From Hymenobacter siberiensis (GTDB lineage: Bacteria > Bacteroidota > Bacteroidia > Cytophagales > Hymenobacteraceae): a stretch of 64,000 nt of DNA. The translations under genes were made by a program, and so were the position numbers. The stretch is taken from NCBI RefSeq assembly GCF_018967865.2, contig NZ_JAHLZY020000001.1:1674001-1738000 (forward strand), given 5' to 3'. Positions 41,357 through 51,273 of the stretch are shown here, in pieces. The notes under the pieces are model-generated. The model saw nothing but the letters and a program-made list of their open reading frames with translations. It was not told where the DNA came from and did not search any database. How positions within the stretch are numbered: the stretch's first letter is position 1; each line of letters opens with the position of its first letter.

Positions 41357-44014
41357 CTACAAACGTTTGATGCTGGACGCACCCACCGCGTCCACTTTCA
41401 CGGTTGCGGGCTGGCCACTGTAGGCTATTTCGCTGGCACCCACGGCGTCGCCCTTCAGGCTTTCCGTCACGTTGAGGCGGGCTTTGCAGGCCCCGACGAG
41501 CGAAACTTTGGCAACGCGCGTTTTCAGGTTGGCCCCGGCCAGCTCGCAGGCCACGGCCGCGTTGAGGGTCAGGTTGTTGGCCTGGCCGGTGGCGGTGGTG
41601 CGGCAGGCACCGGCCTGGTCAATTTTCAGGTTGCCGTAGTTGCCGTTCAGGCGCAGGTGGCTGGCGCCGGCCTGCTCAATGCGCATATCTTCCTGGCGGT
41701 CGAAGCCGCCGAGGTCGCCCTGCACCGCGCCGGCCAGCTCGAGGCGGTCGATGCTGGGCATCTCGATGCGAATGAGGACTTTGTGGTCGGCATCGCCAAA
41801 AAACTTGCGGCTGCGGGAGGGTTTCACCACCAACTCGTCGCCGTTGCGCTCCACGCGCAGGTTATCGAGGGCGCTGTCATCGCCGCCGGCCTCAATCTTG
41901 AAGCTATTGCCGTGGCGCACCACCACCCGGTAGCCCCCGGCCACCGAAACGCGGGTGAAACCGGTTTCGTCGAAGGTGCGGCGGCCGCTGCCGTAGCTGC
42001 TCAAATCGGTATTGAAGTTGGGTGCGCCGCCGTAGTTCAGCGAGAGGCCGCTGCGGCTGTTGCCGTCGCTGTTGTCGTTATTATCGTCGCTGTTGTCGTC
42101 GGCGCTGTCGCTGTCGTCGCTGTCGATATTGATGTTCGAGTCGTCGTTGTTTTCGTCGCGACCCAGATGCTCGTTGGTGCAGCTGATGCACTCCAGCTTG
42201 TTGCCGCGCAGGCGGTAGCGGTGCTGCTCGGGGTCGCGGGGTCGGCGGTTGCCCACAAAATCATCCTCATCAAGCAGGTCGTTGGCAAAGTTGCGGCTGA
42301 TGCGGAATGTGCGGTCGCGGGGCAGGCGCAGGGTGAGGCTCAGCTCCTGCTTGCGGTAGGCTGCCTCGGGCAGGAAGGAGAAATGGTCGTCGAACACCAG
42401 CGAGGAGTCGCCGCTGGGGCGCACCGTGTAGTTGATGGTGGTGAGGGCCGTGTTACGGGCCACTTCTTCGCTGGGGCCTTTGGCACTCAGGGTGCGCAGC
42501 ACTTCCACCACTTTGCCGCTGTCGACGGCGGCGAGGCGCAGGTCGACGTGCTGCTCCCAGTCGCGGTCTACGCGGCGCGAGTCGAACATGAGTACGGGTG
42601 TGGTCAACTTCGAGAATTGTTCCAGCTGCTCCACTTCGGCATCGTACTGAAAGTTGCGATTTTGCTGAACGCCAGCCACCGTCACGCCCACAATGCTCAG
42701 TAACCAGAGCCCAAGCAGCGACAGGCCCATGGTGCGCGTCATCAGCGAGCGGCGGAAGAGCAGGTTCAGGCCGCCCAGCAGCAGGGCCAGGGCCGGAATG
42801 CCCAGGGCCAGGAAGCCGGCCAGCAAGCCCCAGGCCGGCACGCCCTGCAGCAGCACGTGGGTGAAAATCATGTTCTCCGCATTCGGAAACAGGCCAATGC
42901 TCGTACCCAGGCCAATGGCCAGCGCCAGCAGCAGGCCAAACCCGGTTATGGTGAGCAGCACGCCGGCCACTACCCGAATGGCCGAGCCTACGAAATCGAC
43001 GGCCGGGCGCAGGTTGCGGGCGGCATCTTCCACAAACTCGCCCACGGGGCGGTTGGTGAGAGCAGAGCCTTCGGTGAAAGCATTGTTGCGGGCGCTGCTG
43101 TCGAAGCTTTCCAGCGTAATGGCGTCGCCGCGCATACGGAGTTTGTCCGAGACCGTTTTGGCCTCGGGCAATACTATCCATAGAATAATGTAGAGCGGGA
43201 TGGTGGAGAAGCCCAGTAGCAGCCCAAGAATCAGCAGTATCCGCACCAGCGTCGCATCCACGTTGAAGTAGGCGGCCAGGCCAGAGGCCACCCCGGCTAC
43301 CTTGCCCGTGCCGGTGTCGCGAAACAGGCGGCGGCCGGCCAGCGGGCCCGTGCTCAGCAGCGCCTCGGTAGGGGCGGGGGCATCGTAGCGCTTGGGCAGC
43401 AAAATCCAGAGCACCACGTAGGCAACCACCAGCCAGCCGCCAAAATCGACGCGCATGTTGTGGCGCGACCAGATACTGATAGCGGGCGAAAACACGGTGC
43501 CGAATATCAGCGCCAGCCGAATCCACAGCGGGTTCACCATGAAGTACTGCGCGATGCCGGCCGCCACGCCCGCCACCTTGCGGTTGGCCATGTCGCGGTA
43601 CAGGCGCTTGGTTTCGCCGGGAGCCGAGGGCTCGCTGCTGTTGGCAAACGCACCTTCGGGACTAAACGGGCCCTTGCGACCAAAAGCGCCTTCGGGGCCG
43701 ACAGTATCGCTTGAGGGAGCAGTGGCTTCTACCTCGTCGTCCTCATCGGCATCGGGAGCGAAGTCGCTCACACGGCCCATTTTAGCCGTCATGGCATTCA
43801 CGTCATCGAGGCTGATGACCTGCTGCATGGGCGAGAGGCGGGCGGCGAAAAGCTCCGCGACGCGGCCTTCGATGTCGGTCACGATGTCCTGGTGGCCGCG
43901 GTAGCTGGCAAAGTGAGCTTTCACCTCGGCCAGATAGCGACTCAGAACGTCGAAACCGTCTTCCTCGATGTGGAAGATGATGCCTTGCAAGTTGATACTG
44001 ATGTTCTTTTTCAT
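41357..44014 (-). CDS. PspC-domain membrane protein with C-terminal GIN (DUF2807) adhesin-like domain
   Basis: This 885-residue protein starts at MKKNISINLQGIIFHIEEDG. A cytoplasmic N-terminal region is followed by two PspC domains (RDMANRKVAGVAAGIAQYF; RRLFRDTGTGKVAGVASGLA) and several membrane helices. Then come an Asp/Asn/Ser-rich linker (about residues 620-660) and a repeated beta-solenoid C terminus (ELAGAVQGDLGG, IEQAGASHLRL, DAVGASEIAYSG) of GIN type. It lies 61 bp downstream of a PadR gene on the same strand, a common pairing. It is likely an envelope-stress protein; the exact role is unknown. Confidence 0.9.
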   Translation of the reverse strand: MKKNISINLQGIIFHIEEDGFDVLSRYLAEVKAHFASYRGHQDIVTDIEGRVAELFAARLSPMQQVISLDDVNAMTAKMGRVSDFAPDADEDDEVEATAPSSDTVGPEGAFGRKGPFSPEGAFANSSEPSAPGETKRLYRDMANRKVAGVAAGIAQYFMVNPLWIRLALIFGTVFSPAISIWSRHNMRVDFGGWLVVAYVVLWILLPKRYDAPAPTEALLSTGPLAGRRLFRDTGTGKVAGVASGLAAYFNVDATLVRILLILGLLLGFSTIPLYIILWIVLPEAKTVSDKLRMRGDAITLESFDSSARNNAFTEGSALTNRPVGEFVEDAARNLRPAVDFVGSAIRVVAGVLLTITGFGLLLALAIGLGTSIGLFPNAENMIFTHVLLQGVPAWGLLAGFLALGIPALALLLGGLNLLFRRSLMTRTMGLSLLGLWLLSIVGVTVAGVQQNRNFQYDAEVEQLEQFSKLTTPVLMFDSRRVDRDWEQHVDLRLAAVDSGKVVEVLRTLSAKGPSEEVARNTALTTINYTVRPSGDSSLVFDDHFSFLPEAAYRKQELSLTLRLPRDRTFRISRNFANDLLDEDDFVGNRRPRDPEQHRYRLRGNKLECISCTNEHLGRDENNDDSNINIDSDDSDSADDNSDDNNDNSDGNSRSGLSLNYGGAPNFNTDLSSYGSGRRTFDETGFTRVSVAGGYRVVVRHGNSFKIEAGGDDSALDNLRVERNGDELVVKPSRSRKFFGDADHKVLIRIEMPSIDRLELAGAVQGDLGGFDRQEDMRIEQAGASHLRLNGNYGNLKIDQAGACRTTATGQANNLTLNAAVACELAGANLKTRVAKVSLVGACKARLNVTESLKGDAVGASEIAYSGQPATVKVDAVGASSIKRL

Positions 44015-44075
44015 GTGAAAGAAGGCCGAACGGGCCAATTGGATGCTGGTGAGTGAAGCAGAAAAAGAGGTAGGG

Positions 44076-44423
44076 TTAGCGGCTGTCGCCGGGTGGCCGG
44101 CTGTGGCGGATGATGCCCACCGAAGCAGCCATTTCCTCCCAGGTGTCGCGCAGCTCCGCCAGGAACTTGCGGCCCTCCTCGGTGAGGGTGTAGTATTTGC
44201 GGGGCGGGCCGCTGGTGCTCTCCTTCCACACGTAGTCGAGCAGAGCAGCATTTTTGAGGCGAGTGAGCAGCGGGTAGAGCGTGCCCTCCACCACTATCAT
44301 GCGGGCCGAAGTCAGCTCCTCCAGCATGTCGGAGGCGTAGGCTTCGCCGCGGGCGATAATTTCCAGGATGCAGAACTCAAGGATTCCCTTGCGCATCTGA
44401 ACCTGGGTGTTCTCGAGTTTCAT
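44076..44423 (-). CDS. PadR family transcriptional regulator
   Basis: This 115-residue protein has a PadR-type winged helix: KGILEFCILEIIARGEAYASDMLEEL, VVEGTLYPLLTRLKNAALL (the characteristic EGTLYPLL) and PPRKYYTLTEEGRKFL. It is the first gene of an operon with the PspC-GIN protein and probably represses its own promoter through the palindrome at 44473-44493. Confidence 0.95.
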   Translation of the reverse strand: MKLENTQVQMRKGILEFCILEIIARGEAYASDMLEELTSARMIVVEGTLYPLLTRLKNAALLDYVWKESTSGPPRKYYTLTEEGRKFLAELRDTWEEMAASVGIIRHSRPPGDSR

Positions 44424-44458
44424 GGGCGAGTAGGTTGACTAGTGGGTGACGAACAGTA

Positions 44459-44493
44459 CAAATGTATGGTAGGTACTTTGTAACGCAAGGTAC
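44459..44493 (-). promoter_or_regulatory. padR-pspC promoter with overlapping palindromic operator
   Basis: On the minus strand TTG (44486-44488) and TACATTTG (44459-44466) are 19 bp apart, a perfect match to the Bacteroidota promoter form. The palindrome GTACTTTG-taacg-CAAGGTAC (44473-44493) overlaps the -33 and spacer region, as expected for autorepression by PadR. The remainder of 44494-44798 holds no gene that I can see. Confidence 0.75.
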
Positions 44494-44798
44494 TGGATAA
44501 ATAATTCCATCAAATCCAATTGAATATGATATTACGTATTGATTATCAGCGATAAAATTTCGATAATTAAGGCGGTGTCCCCCCAAAATACCTGCTTTTG
44601 CCTGGCTATGAGTGGGTGAAATGGTCCGTGCCTTGCCCGAACCTCGGCGTTGCGGGCCGTCAAAAGCCGGGCAACGCCACTTCTGCCGTTGGCCGAACAG
44701 CGCGTATCCGGCGGTTTGGCCCGAAATTCGCGGGGCCGGACGCACTATAATGAAGTAACTTGCGTTCCGTCCGCGCAAACTTTACTAGTCGCCTTTCT

Positions 44799-45914
44799 AT
44801 GTCCCAATTTTCCTCTGTTGCCCGCGGGCTGGCCCTCGTGGGAGCCACCGCCGCGCTGGCCCTGCCGGCCGCCGCGCAGTCTACCAAAACGCCCAAGTAC
44901 AGCAACGAATTTCTGAACATTGGCGTGGGGGCCCGGGCCCTGGGCATGGGCAAAGTGCAGGTGAGCCTGGCCACCGACGCCACCGCCGGCTACTGGAACC
45001 CCGCCGGCCTCACCAACCAAACCCACAAGTACGACGGCGTACTGATGCATTCCGAACTGTTTTCGGGGGTGGTGAAAAACGACTACGCCGCTTTCTCCAT
45101 GCCCATCGATGATAAGAGTGCCTTGGGTGTGAGTGTGTTGCGCCTGGGCGTAGACAACATCGCCGATACCCGCGCCCTGGTAAATGAGTACGGTTACGTC
45201 GACTACAGCAAGATTGAGTACTTCTCGGTGGCCGACTACGCGCTGCTGCTTTCCTACGCCCGCAAGCTGGGCGTGGAAGGCCTGAGCGTGGGCGGCAGCG
45301 GCAAAATCATCTACCGTAACATCGGCAAGTTTGCCCACGGCTACGGCTTTGGTATTGATGCCGGGGTGCAGTACAACCACAAGGGCTGGAACATGGCCCT
45401 GATGGCCCGCGACATCACCACCACGTTCAATTCCTGGAACATCAACTCGGCCGAGTACGTGAAGGGGCTGAACAGCAACGTGGCTATCAAGTCGGATTCC
45501 ATCCCGAAAAACAGCACCGAAATCACACTGCCGCGCTTCGTGCTGGGTGTGGGCCGTCGCTTCGACCTCCCCAAGCAGTTCTCCGCCCTCGTCGCCGTCG
45601 ACCTGGAGGCCACTACCGATGGCCAGCGCAACACCCTGGTTTCCAGCAAAACCGTGAGCGTGGACCCGCGCCTGGGCGTGGAGTTGGGCTACAAGAACCT
45701 CGTGTTCCTGCGTGGTGGGGCTGGCAACTTCCAGAAAATCAGCAGTGTGGTTGACCAGTCCCTGCAGTGGAAGGGCCAGTACAGCCTTGGGGCCGGCGTA
45801 GCCGTGAGCGGACTGCGCATCGACCTGGCGCTCTCGCGCCTGGCCGTAGAGAAACTGGGCAGCGCGTCCCAGACCAACTCCCTGATTGTATCACTGGGCT
45901 ACGGCTTCAAATAG
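44799..45914 (+). CDS. PorV/PorQ family outer-membrane protein
   Basis: This 371-residue protein has a signal peptide (MSQFSSVARGLALVGATAAL...AAAQ). The family block NEFLNIGVGARALGMGKVQV...ATAGYWNPAGL is exact, and beta-barrel strands fill the rest to a terminal aromatic residue zone (LIVSLGYGFK). PorV-type proteins carry T9SS cargo from the translocon to the sortase at the outer membrane. It precedes the C25 peptidase by 73 bp and is probably cotranscribed with it. It differs from classic PorV, so no symbol is given. Confidence 0.88.
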   Translation: MSQFSSVARGLALVGATAALALPAAAQSTKTPKYSNEFLNIGVGARALGMGKVQVSLATDATAGYWNPAGLTNQTHKYDGVLMHSELFSGVVKNDYAAFSMPIDDKSALGVSVLRLGVDNIADTRALVNEYGYVDYSKIEYFSVADYALLLSYARKLGVEGLSVGGSGKIIYRNIGKFAHGYGFGIDAGVQYNHKGWNMALMARDITTTFNSWNINSAEYVKGLNSNVAIKSDSIPKNSTEITLPRFVLGVGRRFDLPKQFSALVAVDLEATTDGQRNTLVSSKTVSVDPRLGVELGYKNLVFLRGGAGNFQKISSVVDQSLQWKGQYSLGAGVAVSGLRIDLALSRLAVEKLGSASQTNSLIVSLGYGFK

Positions 45915-45987
45915 CAGCCCAGGTTGGTAAATAGCTGCATAGGTGCCTGATGGATAGTATTGTAAATAGATGAATTTTCAAAATAGA

Positions 45988-48900
45988 ATGAATAAAAAGT
46001 ACACGTATTCGACGCGGCGATGGGTAGTGCTGTTGATGTGGGTGGGATTGTGGCTGAGCAGTACTACCGCCCAGGCCCAGTCCGGCCCGGTGGGCAATGA
46101 GTGGATTGTGCCCGGCCAGACGTACTATAAAATGAAAATAGTGCGGGATGGATTATATAAAATTGATTATCAGTACCTGACCCAAGCCGGTATTACCGGC
46201 GTGGTGCCCAACGAGCTCCAAATCTGGCGGCGCGGCCGGGAAATTGCCACCTACGTGGGCGGCAGCCGCACCACGCTGGATGCCACTTCTTTCATCGAAT
46301 TCTACGCCGTGCACAACGATGGCCGGCTCGATGCGGAGCTCTATAAAAACCCTGCTGACCAGCCGCATCAATACTTCAGCCTGTACACCGATACGGCCAG
46401 CTACTTCCTGACCTGGCGCGCCGGCACCGCCGGTCGCCACATGCAGGAGCCGGTAGCAGCCGGCGGCACCGTGCATCCGCACAATCTGCGCGAACGGCTG
46501 ACCCTGCGCATAGAGGGCTTCCAGGACTATCCGCCGGAACTGAGTACTTACTTGCCCTGGATGCAGGCCGGTGAGGGCTTTTATATGAATGCCAGTAATA
46601 ATGAGCTGACGTATACCATTGATTCTGTGTCGGTGAGCCCTGCTGCCACCGGGCCGCTGCCTCGTGTCGAGGTGGTGTTGTTCGGGGCGCAGGACTTTTC
46701 GCAGCGCTCTGGCGGCGTGGGAACACCCCACCATACGCAGGTGATTGTGGTGCCGCCCACGGGGGGTGGAGCCGAGCGGGTGCTGGGGGTGATGAACTAC
46801 GTAGGACTGGTGCGGGCCCGGCAATCGTTCACGCTGCAGGCCTCCGATGTTAGCAGTACCGGTCGGGTCATCATCAAGCTGAAAAGCGTTGCGCCAGTCG
46901 CGGCCGGCGATTATTTCGTGTCGCACTACCTGCGCACCACTGTTCCGCAGGCTCCGGCCTGGCTGGCCAGCCGCAACCGCCTGCTTTTTCAGAATGATTC
47001 TCTGCTAACGGGGGCCGCCACCTACGAGCTGGCTGATGTGCCCGCCACCGTGGCTGGCTTCGATATCAACGACTTGTACAACGTGCAGCGGGTAGTGGGC
47101 ACACAAGGTGCCAGCGCAACGCTGAAGCGCTTCGTCTTTCCGGGCGCCACGGCGGCGATTACGCATCGCCTCATGCTGGCCGATGAAGCTACGTTGCCAA
47201 AGCCCCTGCCGGCCCGTCGGGTTCGGTTCCGGACCATCAATCCGGCGGTGCCTACGTTCACCATTATCACGCACCCGCAACTGATGGGTGCCGTAGGCAC
47301 GGTACCCAACGCGGCCCGCGCCTACGCCAACTACCGCGCTTCGACGGCCGGCGGCCGCTACGACACGCTTATGGTGACCTCGCAGCAGCTGTACGACCAG
47401 TTTTTCTACGGCGAAAAATCGTGGCTGGCGCTACGTCATTTTTCGCGGTGGCTGGCAGCGGCTACGCCCAATGCGACCAACCGTTACCTGCTGTTGCTGG
47501 GCAAGGGCATTGTACCCAGCGAGCCGGTGCAAGGCTCGTACTTCGCCCGGGGTGGCGAATTCAGCCTGGACCTGGTGCCCACCAGTTCCCGCTCAGTATC
47601 GGATAACCTGCTGACGGCCGATTACTTCAACAATAATTTCGTGGCCCGGTTGCACACTGGCCGCCTCACCGTGACCACTCCGCAGCAGATAATGAATTAC
47701 CTGAATAAGGTAATCGACCAAGATGCGCAGAATCTGGAGCCTCTGGGGTCCCAGCCGTGGCGCAAAAATGTGCTGCACCTGGTGGGAGCTAAGGATGCCG
47801 GTGAAGCAATTGAATACAAGTCTTATATGGATGCGGCGAAGGCCCGGGTCGAGCGCCCACTGTTCGGCGGGCACGTCGAAACGGAGGTCCGGAATACGCC
47901 GCTGCCGGTTGCCGTTGATATTTCGTCCCAGCTTAATGCTGGCGTTTCCTTGATTTCTTATTTCGGGCATGCGGGTGCCACCGCTTTTACGTTGAATTTT
48001 GGCATGCCGTCTACCATGCCATCTTTTACCAACTACCGTAAGTATCCATTTTTATTTCTGACCGGGTGCTTTGCTAATGGCACCTTCACCCGGGCCCCTA
48101 CAGTGGTAGAAGACTGGCTTTTTGCCGACCGCAAGGGCGCACTGGGCTCGCTGGCAGAATCGGGTTTCAGCTACGCTACTCCCTTGAGTATTGCCCAGGA
48201 CACGCTTTATAAACTCCTTTTCAACGACCCGGCCTGGTACGGTAAGCCTATTACGGTAGTACACGACGAGGTGGTGCGCCGCCTGCAAAGCTCTTTCACG
48301 CAGGACTACGAAAAAGAGCAGCTGCTGTGTACCGGCTGGCAGGGTGACCCTACCCTGAGCCTGTACGCGCCGCCACTGCCCGATTTCATTGCCAGTGCGG
48401 CCAGGCTGTCCATTGTGCCCGCTCCGAGCCAGACCGTAGTGCGGGCTGATTCGCACGACTTTGTGCTGAACGTAGGTGTAGCCAACCCCGGCAAAATTCC
48501 CTACGAGCCGTTGGAAATTCGGGTAACGCGGAAGTTTCCCGCCGCCCTGAACCGGGCCGACTCGGTGTTTAGCTTCACCCGGCGGGCCGCCTGGGGTCCC
48601 GATACTACCTACGCCCTGCCCATGCGCAACAGCGTGGGAACCAGCGGGGGCAGCACGTTTGTGGTGATGCTGGACCCGAACAACCGGATTGCGGAATCCA
48701 ACGAAAACAACAACTCCGCCCAAATCGATTATACTTTTCTGAGCGGGGGCGTTTCGATACTGAACCCCACGGAGTTTGCCATCGCCGGCTCGAACCAGCC
48801 CCGGCTGGTGGTGCAATCGAACAACCTGCTGGGCGCACAGCGCGACTACGATTTCGAGATTGATACCGTGGCCACCTTCAATGGAGCCGTGCAGCGCACC

Positions 48901-51177
48901 ACCATAACGGCGGGCCTGCTGGCGGAGTGGACGCCCACGCTGCCCGCCCGCCTGGGCCAGCGCGACAGCCTGGTGTGGTACTGGCGCGCCCGTTTCCACA
49001 CCCCCGGGACCGGCGAAAGCGGTGATTGGGCCACGTCTTCGCTGCGCGTAATTCCGGGTAGCCCCGGCGGCTGGTCGCAGAGCCACTACACGCAGTTCCG
49101 GCAGGATGCGCGCATCGGTGTAGAAGTGAAGGCTCCTACCAAGCGTTGGGCGTTTGCCGCCACGCGGGTGCCGCTGGTGTTGCGCACGCAGGGTGGCGGC
49201 CCGCCCCGCAGCCTGCCCAACTTTGTTTCTTTGAGCGGGGCGGGTATTTACATTCGCACGGCGGCGGGGCTGCCCTCCGTGTACGGGTGTGGTGTGCGCT
49301 CGCCCAACCTGCTGATTGCCGTGTACAACGGGGCTTCGCTGCTGCCGGTGGCCATGCCGGCCAGCTACCAGCGGTGCGGGCAGGCTCCGGATAATTTCTA
49401 CTACTTCTCGGCGGCCGACCCGGCCAACGGCAACACGCCGGTCGATACCCTCGACAACCTGAACTACAGCGCTATTCGTCAGCAGCAGCTCAATGCTTTC
49501 CTGACGGATATTCCGGCGGGCTCCTATGTGGCCGTGGTATCGGCCAACCGCCTGCGCTACACCTTGCTTCCGGCGGCCCTCAAAACCCGTCTGCAAACCC
49601 TGCTGGGCTCGCAGCTCATCGGCCGGCTGGCCGATGGGGAACCTCTGGCCCTGCTCGGCCAGAAGCTCACGGCCACTACCGGCCGCTTGGTGCACGAAAT
49701 TGGACCGGATGCCAGCAGCACCATTGCCAAAAATATTCAGACCATTGTGTTGCGCGACACCTTGCAGCTGGCCAGCTCTTCGGGCCGCATCCTTTCGATG
49801 CGTATTGGCCCGGCCAAGCAGTGGACCAACCTTTACAGCACCATTCGCAACCTCACGCCCAATGGCCAGCACACGCTGAGAGTGGTGGGTATCGACTCGC
49901 TGGGCCACGAAACTGTGGTGCTACCCAATGTGACGGCCGCCGTGCAGCCGCTGACCACCCTGGTTTCGGCCAAAGCCTATCCCTACCTGCGCCTGGAGTT
50001 GGCCCTGTCCGACGCCGTGACCCGCATTCCGCCGCAACTGGAGCAGTGGCTCGTCACCTCGCAGGGTGTGCCCGAAGGCGTGGTGCGGCGCGACCTGGCC
50101 ACTGCCGCCGACTACGACCCGGCCAAATTTGCGCGGCAGGCCGTCGACTCGGCCTACATCAGCTTTCCGGTGAAGTTTGAGAATATTTCGGATGCGCCCT
50201 TTGCCGCGCCGCTCATCACCCGTGTGAACCTGCGCTCAACCGGTACGGGCCAGCCGATAGCCAAGTCGATAGATCTGACCACGCGCACGGTGCTGCTACC
50301 GGGCCAGACGCTGACCATCCCCGTCAAGCTTGACATGACCAACCAGTTCGGCACCTTCGTGACGGAAGTGGTAGTGAACCCCCGCCTCCAGCGCGAGCAG
50401 AACTACGCCAACAACGAGCTGTCGCTGCCCGCCTTCACGGTAACAGACCGCAACGTGCCCCCGACCCTCGACGTGGCTTTCGATGGCCGTCACATCCTCA
50501 ACGGCGAGCTGGTATCGGCGATGCCCATCATCAATATTCAGCTCAACGACGAGGACAAGTTTCGCCATATCACCGATGCCTCGTTCTTCACGGTATTGCT
50601 GCAACGCCCTGGCCAGACGGTGCCCGCCGTGCTGGATGTGAACAGCAACAGTTTCCATTTCAGCGTCGACCAAACCAACGGCAGCGTGGCCAAGCTCACC
50701 TATGAGCCTGGCAAAACCGGCCCGCTACCCGATGGCATGTACACCCTGGAGGTGCAGGGCCGCGACGCCAGCAATACCAGCGCCGGAGCGCAAAACTTCC
50801 AGGTGAAGTTTGAAGTGGTGAACGCCTCGCAAATCTCCAACGTGTACCCGTACCCCAACCCGGTGGTGAGCAAGGCCCGCTTCGTATTCACCCTGACGGG
50901 CCAGGAGCTGCCCCGCAACATGAAAATCCAGATTGTGACCCTCACGGGCAAGGTGGTGCGCGAGATTTTCATGAACGAGCTCGGCCCGCTGCACATCGGC
51001 AACAACATCACCGATTTCGCTTGGGACGGCACCGACACCTACGGCGACCGCCTCGCCAATGGCACCTACCTCTACCGCGTGGCCCTCGACGACCCCGGTG
51101 CTCAGTTTGGCCACCGCGCCACGGGAGGCGACAAAGCCTTCAAAAACGACTGGGGCAAGCTGGTGCTCATGCGGTAA
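45988..51177 (+). CDS. Giant C25 (gingipain-type) peptidase, PorU2-like
   Basis: This 1729-residue protein starts at MNKKYTYSTRRWVVLL (signal peptide to AQAQ); an ATG at 45970 is an alternative. The N-terminal region is a beta-rich propeptide-like part. The C25 caspase-like core at about residues 430-800 has the catalytic His in ISYFGHAGATAF and Cys in FLFLTGCFANGTFTRAP. A CARDB-like domain (LDPNNRIAESNENNN), further beta domains and a FlgD-type C-terminal Ig domain (VYPYPNPVVSKARFVFTLTG...TYLYRVALDD) follow. No classic T9SS sorting tail follows. PorU-type members are sortases; this may be a second sortase or a cell-surface protease. Confidence 0.88.
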   Translation: MNKKYTYSTRRWVVLLMWVGLWLSSTTAQAQSGPVGNEWIVPGQTYYKMKIVRDGLYKIDYQYLTQAGITGVVPNELQIWRRGREIATYVGGSRTTLDATSFIEFYAVHNDGRLDAELYKNPADQPHQYFSLYTDTASYFLTWRAGTAGRHMQEPVAAGGTVHPHNLRERLTLRIEGFQDYPPELSTYLPWMQAGEGFYMNASNNELTYTIDSVSVSPAATGPLPRVEVVLFGAQDFSQRSGGVGTPHHTQVIVVPPTGGGAERVLGVMNYVGLVRARQSFTLQASDVSSTGRVIIKLKSVAPVAAGDYFVSHYLRTTVPQAPAWLASRNRLLFQNDSLLTGAATYELADVPATVAGFDINDLYNVQRVVGTQGASATLKRFVFPGATAAITHRLMLADEATLPKPLPARRVRFRTINPAVPTFTIITHPQLMGAVGTVPNAARAYANYRASTAGGRYDTLMVTSQQLYDQFFYGEKSWLALRHFSRWLAAATPNATNRYLLLLGKGIVPSEPVQGSYFARGGEFSLDLVPTSSRSVSDNLLTADYFNNNFVARLHTGRLTVTTPQQIMNYLNKVIDQDAQNLEPLGSQPWRKNVLHLVGAKDAGEAIEYKSYMDAAKARVERPLFGGHVETEVRNTPLPVAVDISSQLNAGVSLISYFGHAGATAFTLNFGMPSTMPSFTNYRKYPFLFLTGCFANGTFTRAPTVVEDWLFADRKGALGSLAESGFSYATPLSIAQDTLYKLLFNDPAWYGKPITVVHDEVVRRLQSSFTQDYEKEQLLCTGWQGDPTLSLYAPPLPDFIASAARLSIVPAPSQTVVRADSHDFVLNVGVANPGKIPYEPLEIRVTRKFPAALNRADSVFSFTRRAAWGPDTTYALPMRNSVGTSGGSTFVVMLDPNNRIAESNENNNSAQIDYTFLSGGVSILNPTEFAIAGSNQPRLVVQSNNLLGAQRDYDFEIDTVATFNGAVQRTTITAGLLAEWTPTLPARLGQRDSLVWYWRARFHTPGTGESGDWATSSLRVIPGSPGGWSQSHYTQFRQDARIGVEVKAPTKRWAFAATRVPLVLRTQGGGPPRSLPNFVSLSGAGIYIRTAAGLPSVYGCGVRSPNLLIAVYNGASLLPVAMPASYQRCGQAPDNFYYFSAADPANGNTPVDTLDNLNYSAIRQQQLNAFLTDIPAGSYVAVVSANRLRYTLLPAALKTRLQTLLGSQLIGRLADGEPLALLGQKLTATTGRLVHEIGPDASSTIAKNIQTIVLRDTLQLASSSGRILSMRIGPAKQWTNLYSTIRNLTPNGQHTLRVVGIDSLGHETVVLPNVTAAVQPLTTLVSAKAYPYLRLELALSDAVTRIPPQLEQWLVTSQGVPEGVVRRDLATAADYDPAKFARQAVDSAYISFPVKFENISDAPFAAPLITRVNLRSTGTGQPIAKSIDLTTRTVLLPGQTLTIPVKLDMTNQFGTFVTEVVVNPRLQREQNYANNELSLPAFTVTDRNVPPTLDVAFDGRHILNGELVSAMPIINIQLNDEDKFRHITDASFFTVLLQRPGQTVPAVLDVNSNSFHFSVDQTNGSVAKLTYEPGKTGPLPDGMYTLEVQGRDASNTSAGAQNFQVKFEVVNASQISNVYPYPNPVVSKARFVFTLTGQELPRNMKIQIVTLTGKVVREIFMNELGPLHIGNNITDFAWDGTDTYGDRLANGTYLYRVALDDPGAQFGHRATGGDKAFKNDWGKLVLMR

Positions 51178-51179
51178 AT

Positions 51180-51273
51180 GGTGAACTCGTGAGATAGTGA
51201 AATGGTGAGTTTGATGTTCCATTAGCGCTAATGGAACATCAAACTCACCATTTCACTATCTCACGAGTTCACC
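51180..51273. repeat. Perfect 94-bp palindrome without a loop
   Basis: The two 47-bp halves are exact complements, meeting at ATTAGC|GCTAAT (51226/51227). It begins 3 bases after the C25 peptidase stop and ends exactly next to the folA stop, so it fills the whole convergent gap. It may terminate both transcripts. Confidence 0.95.
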
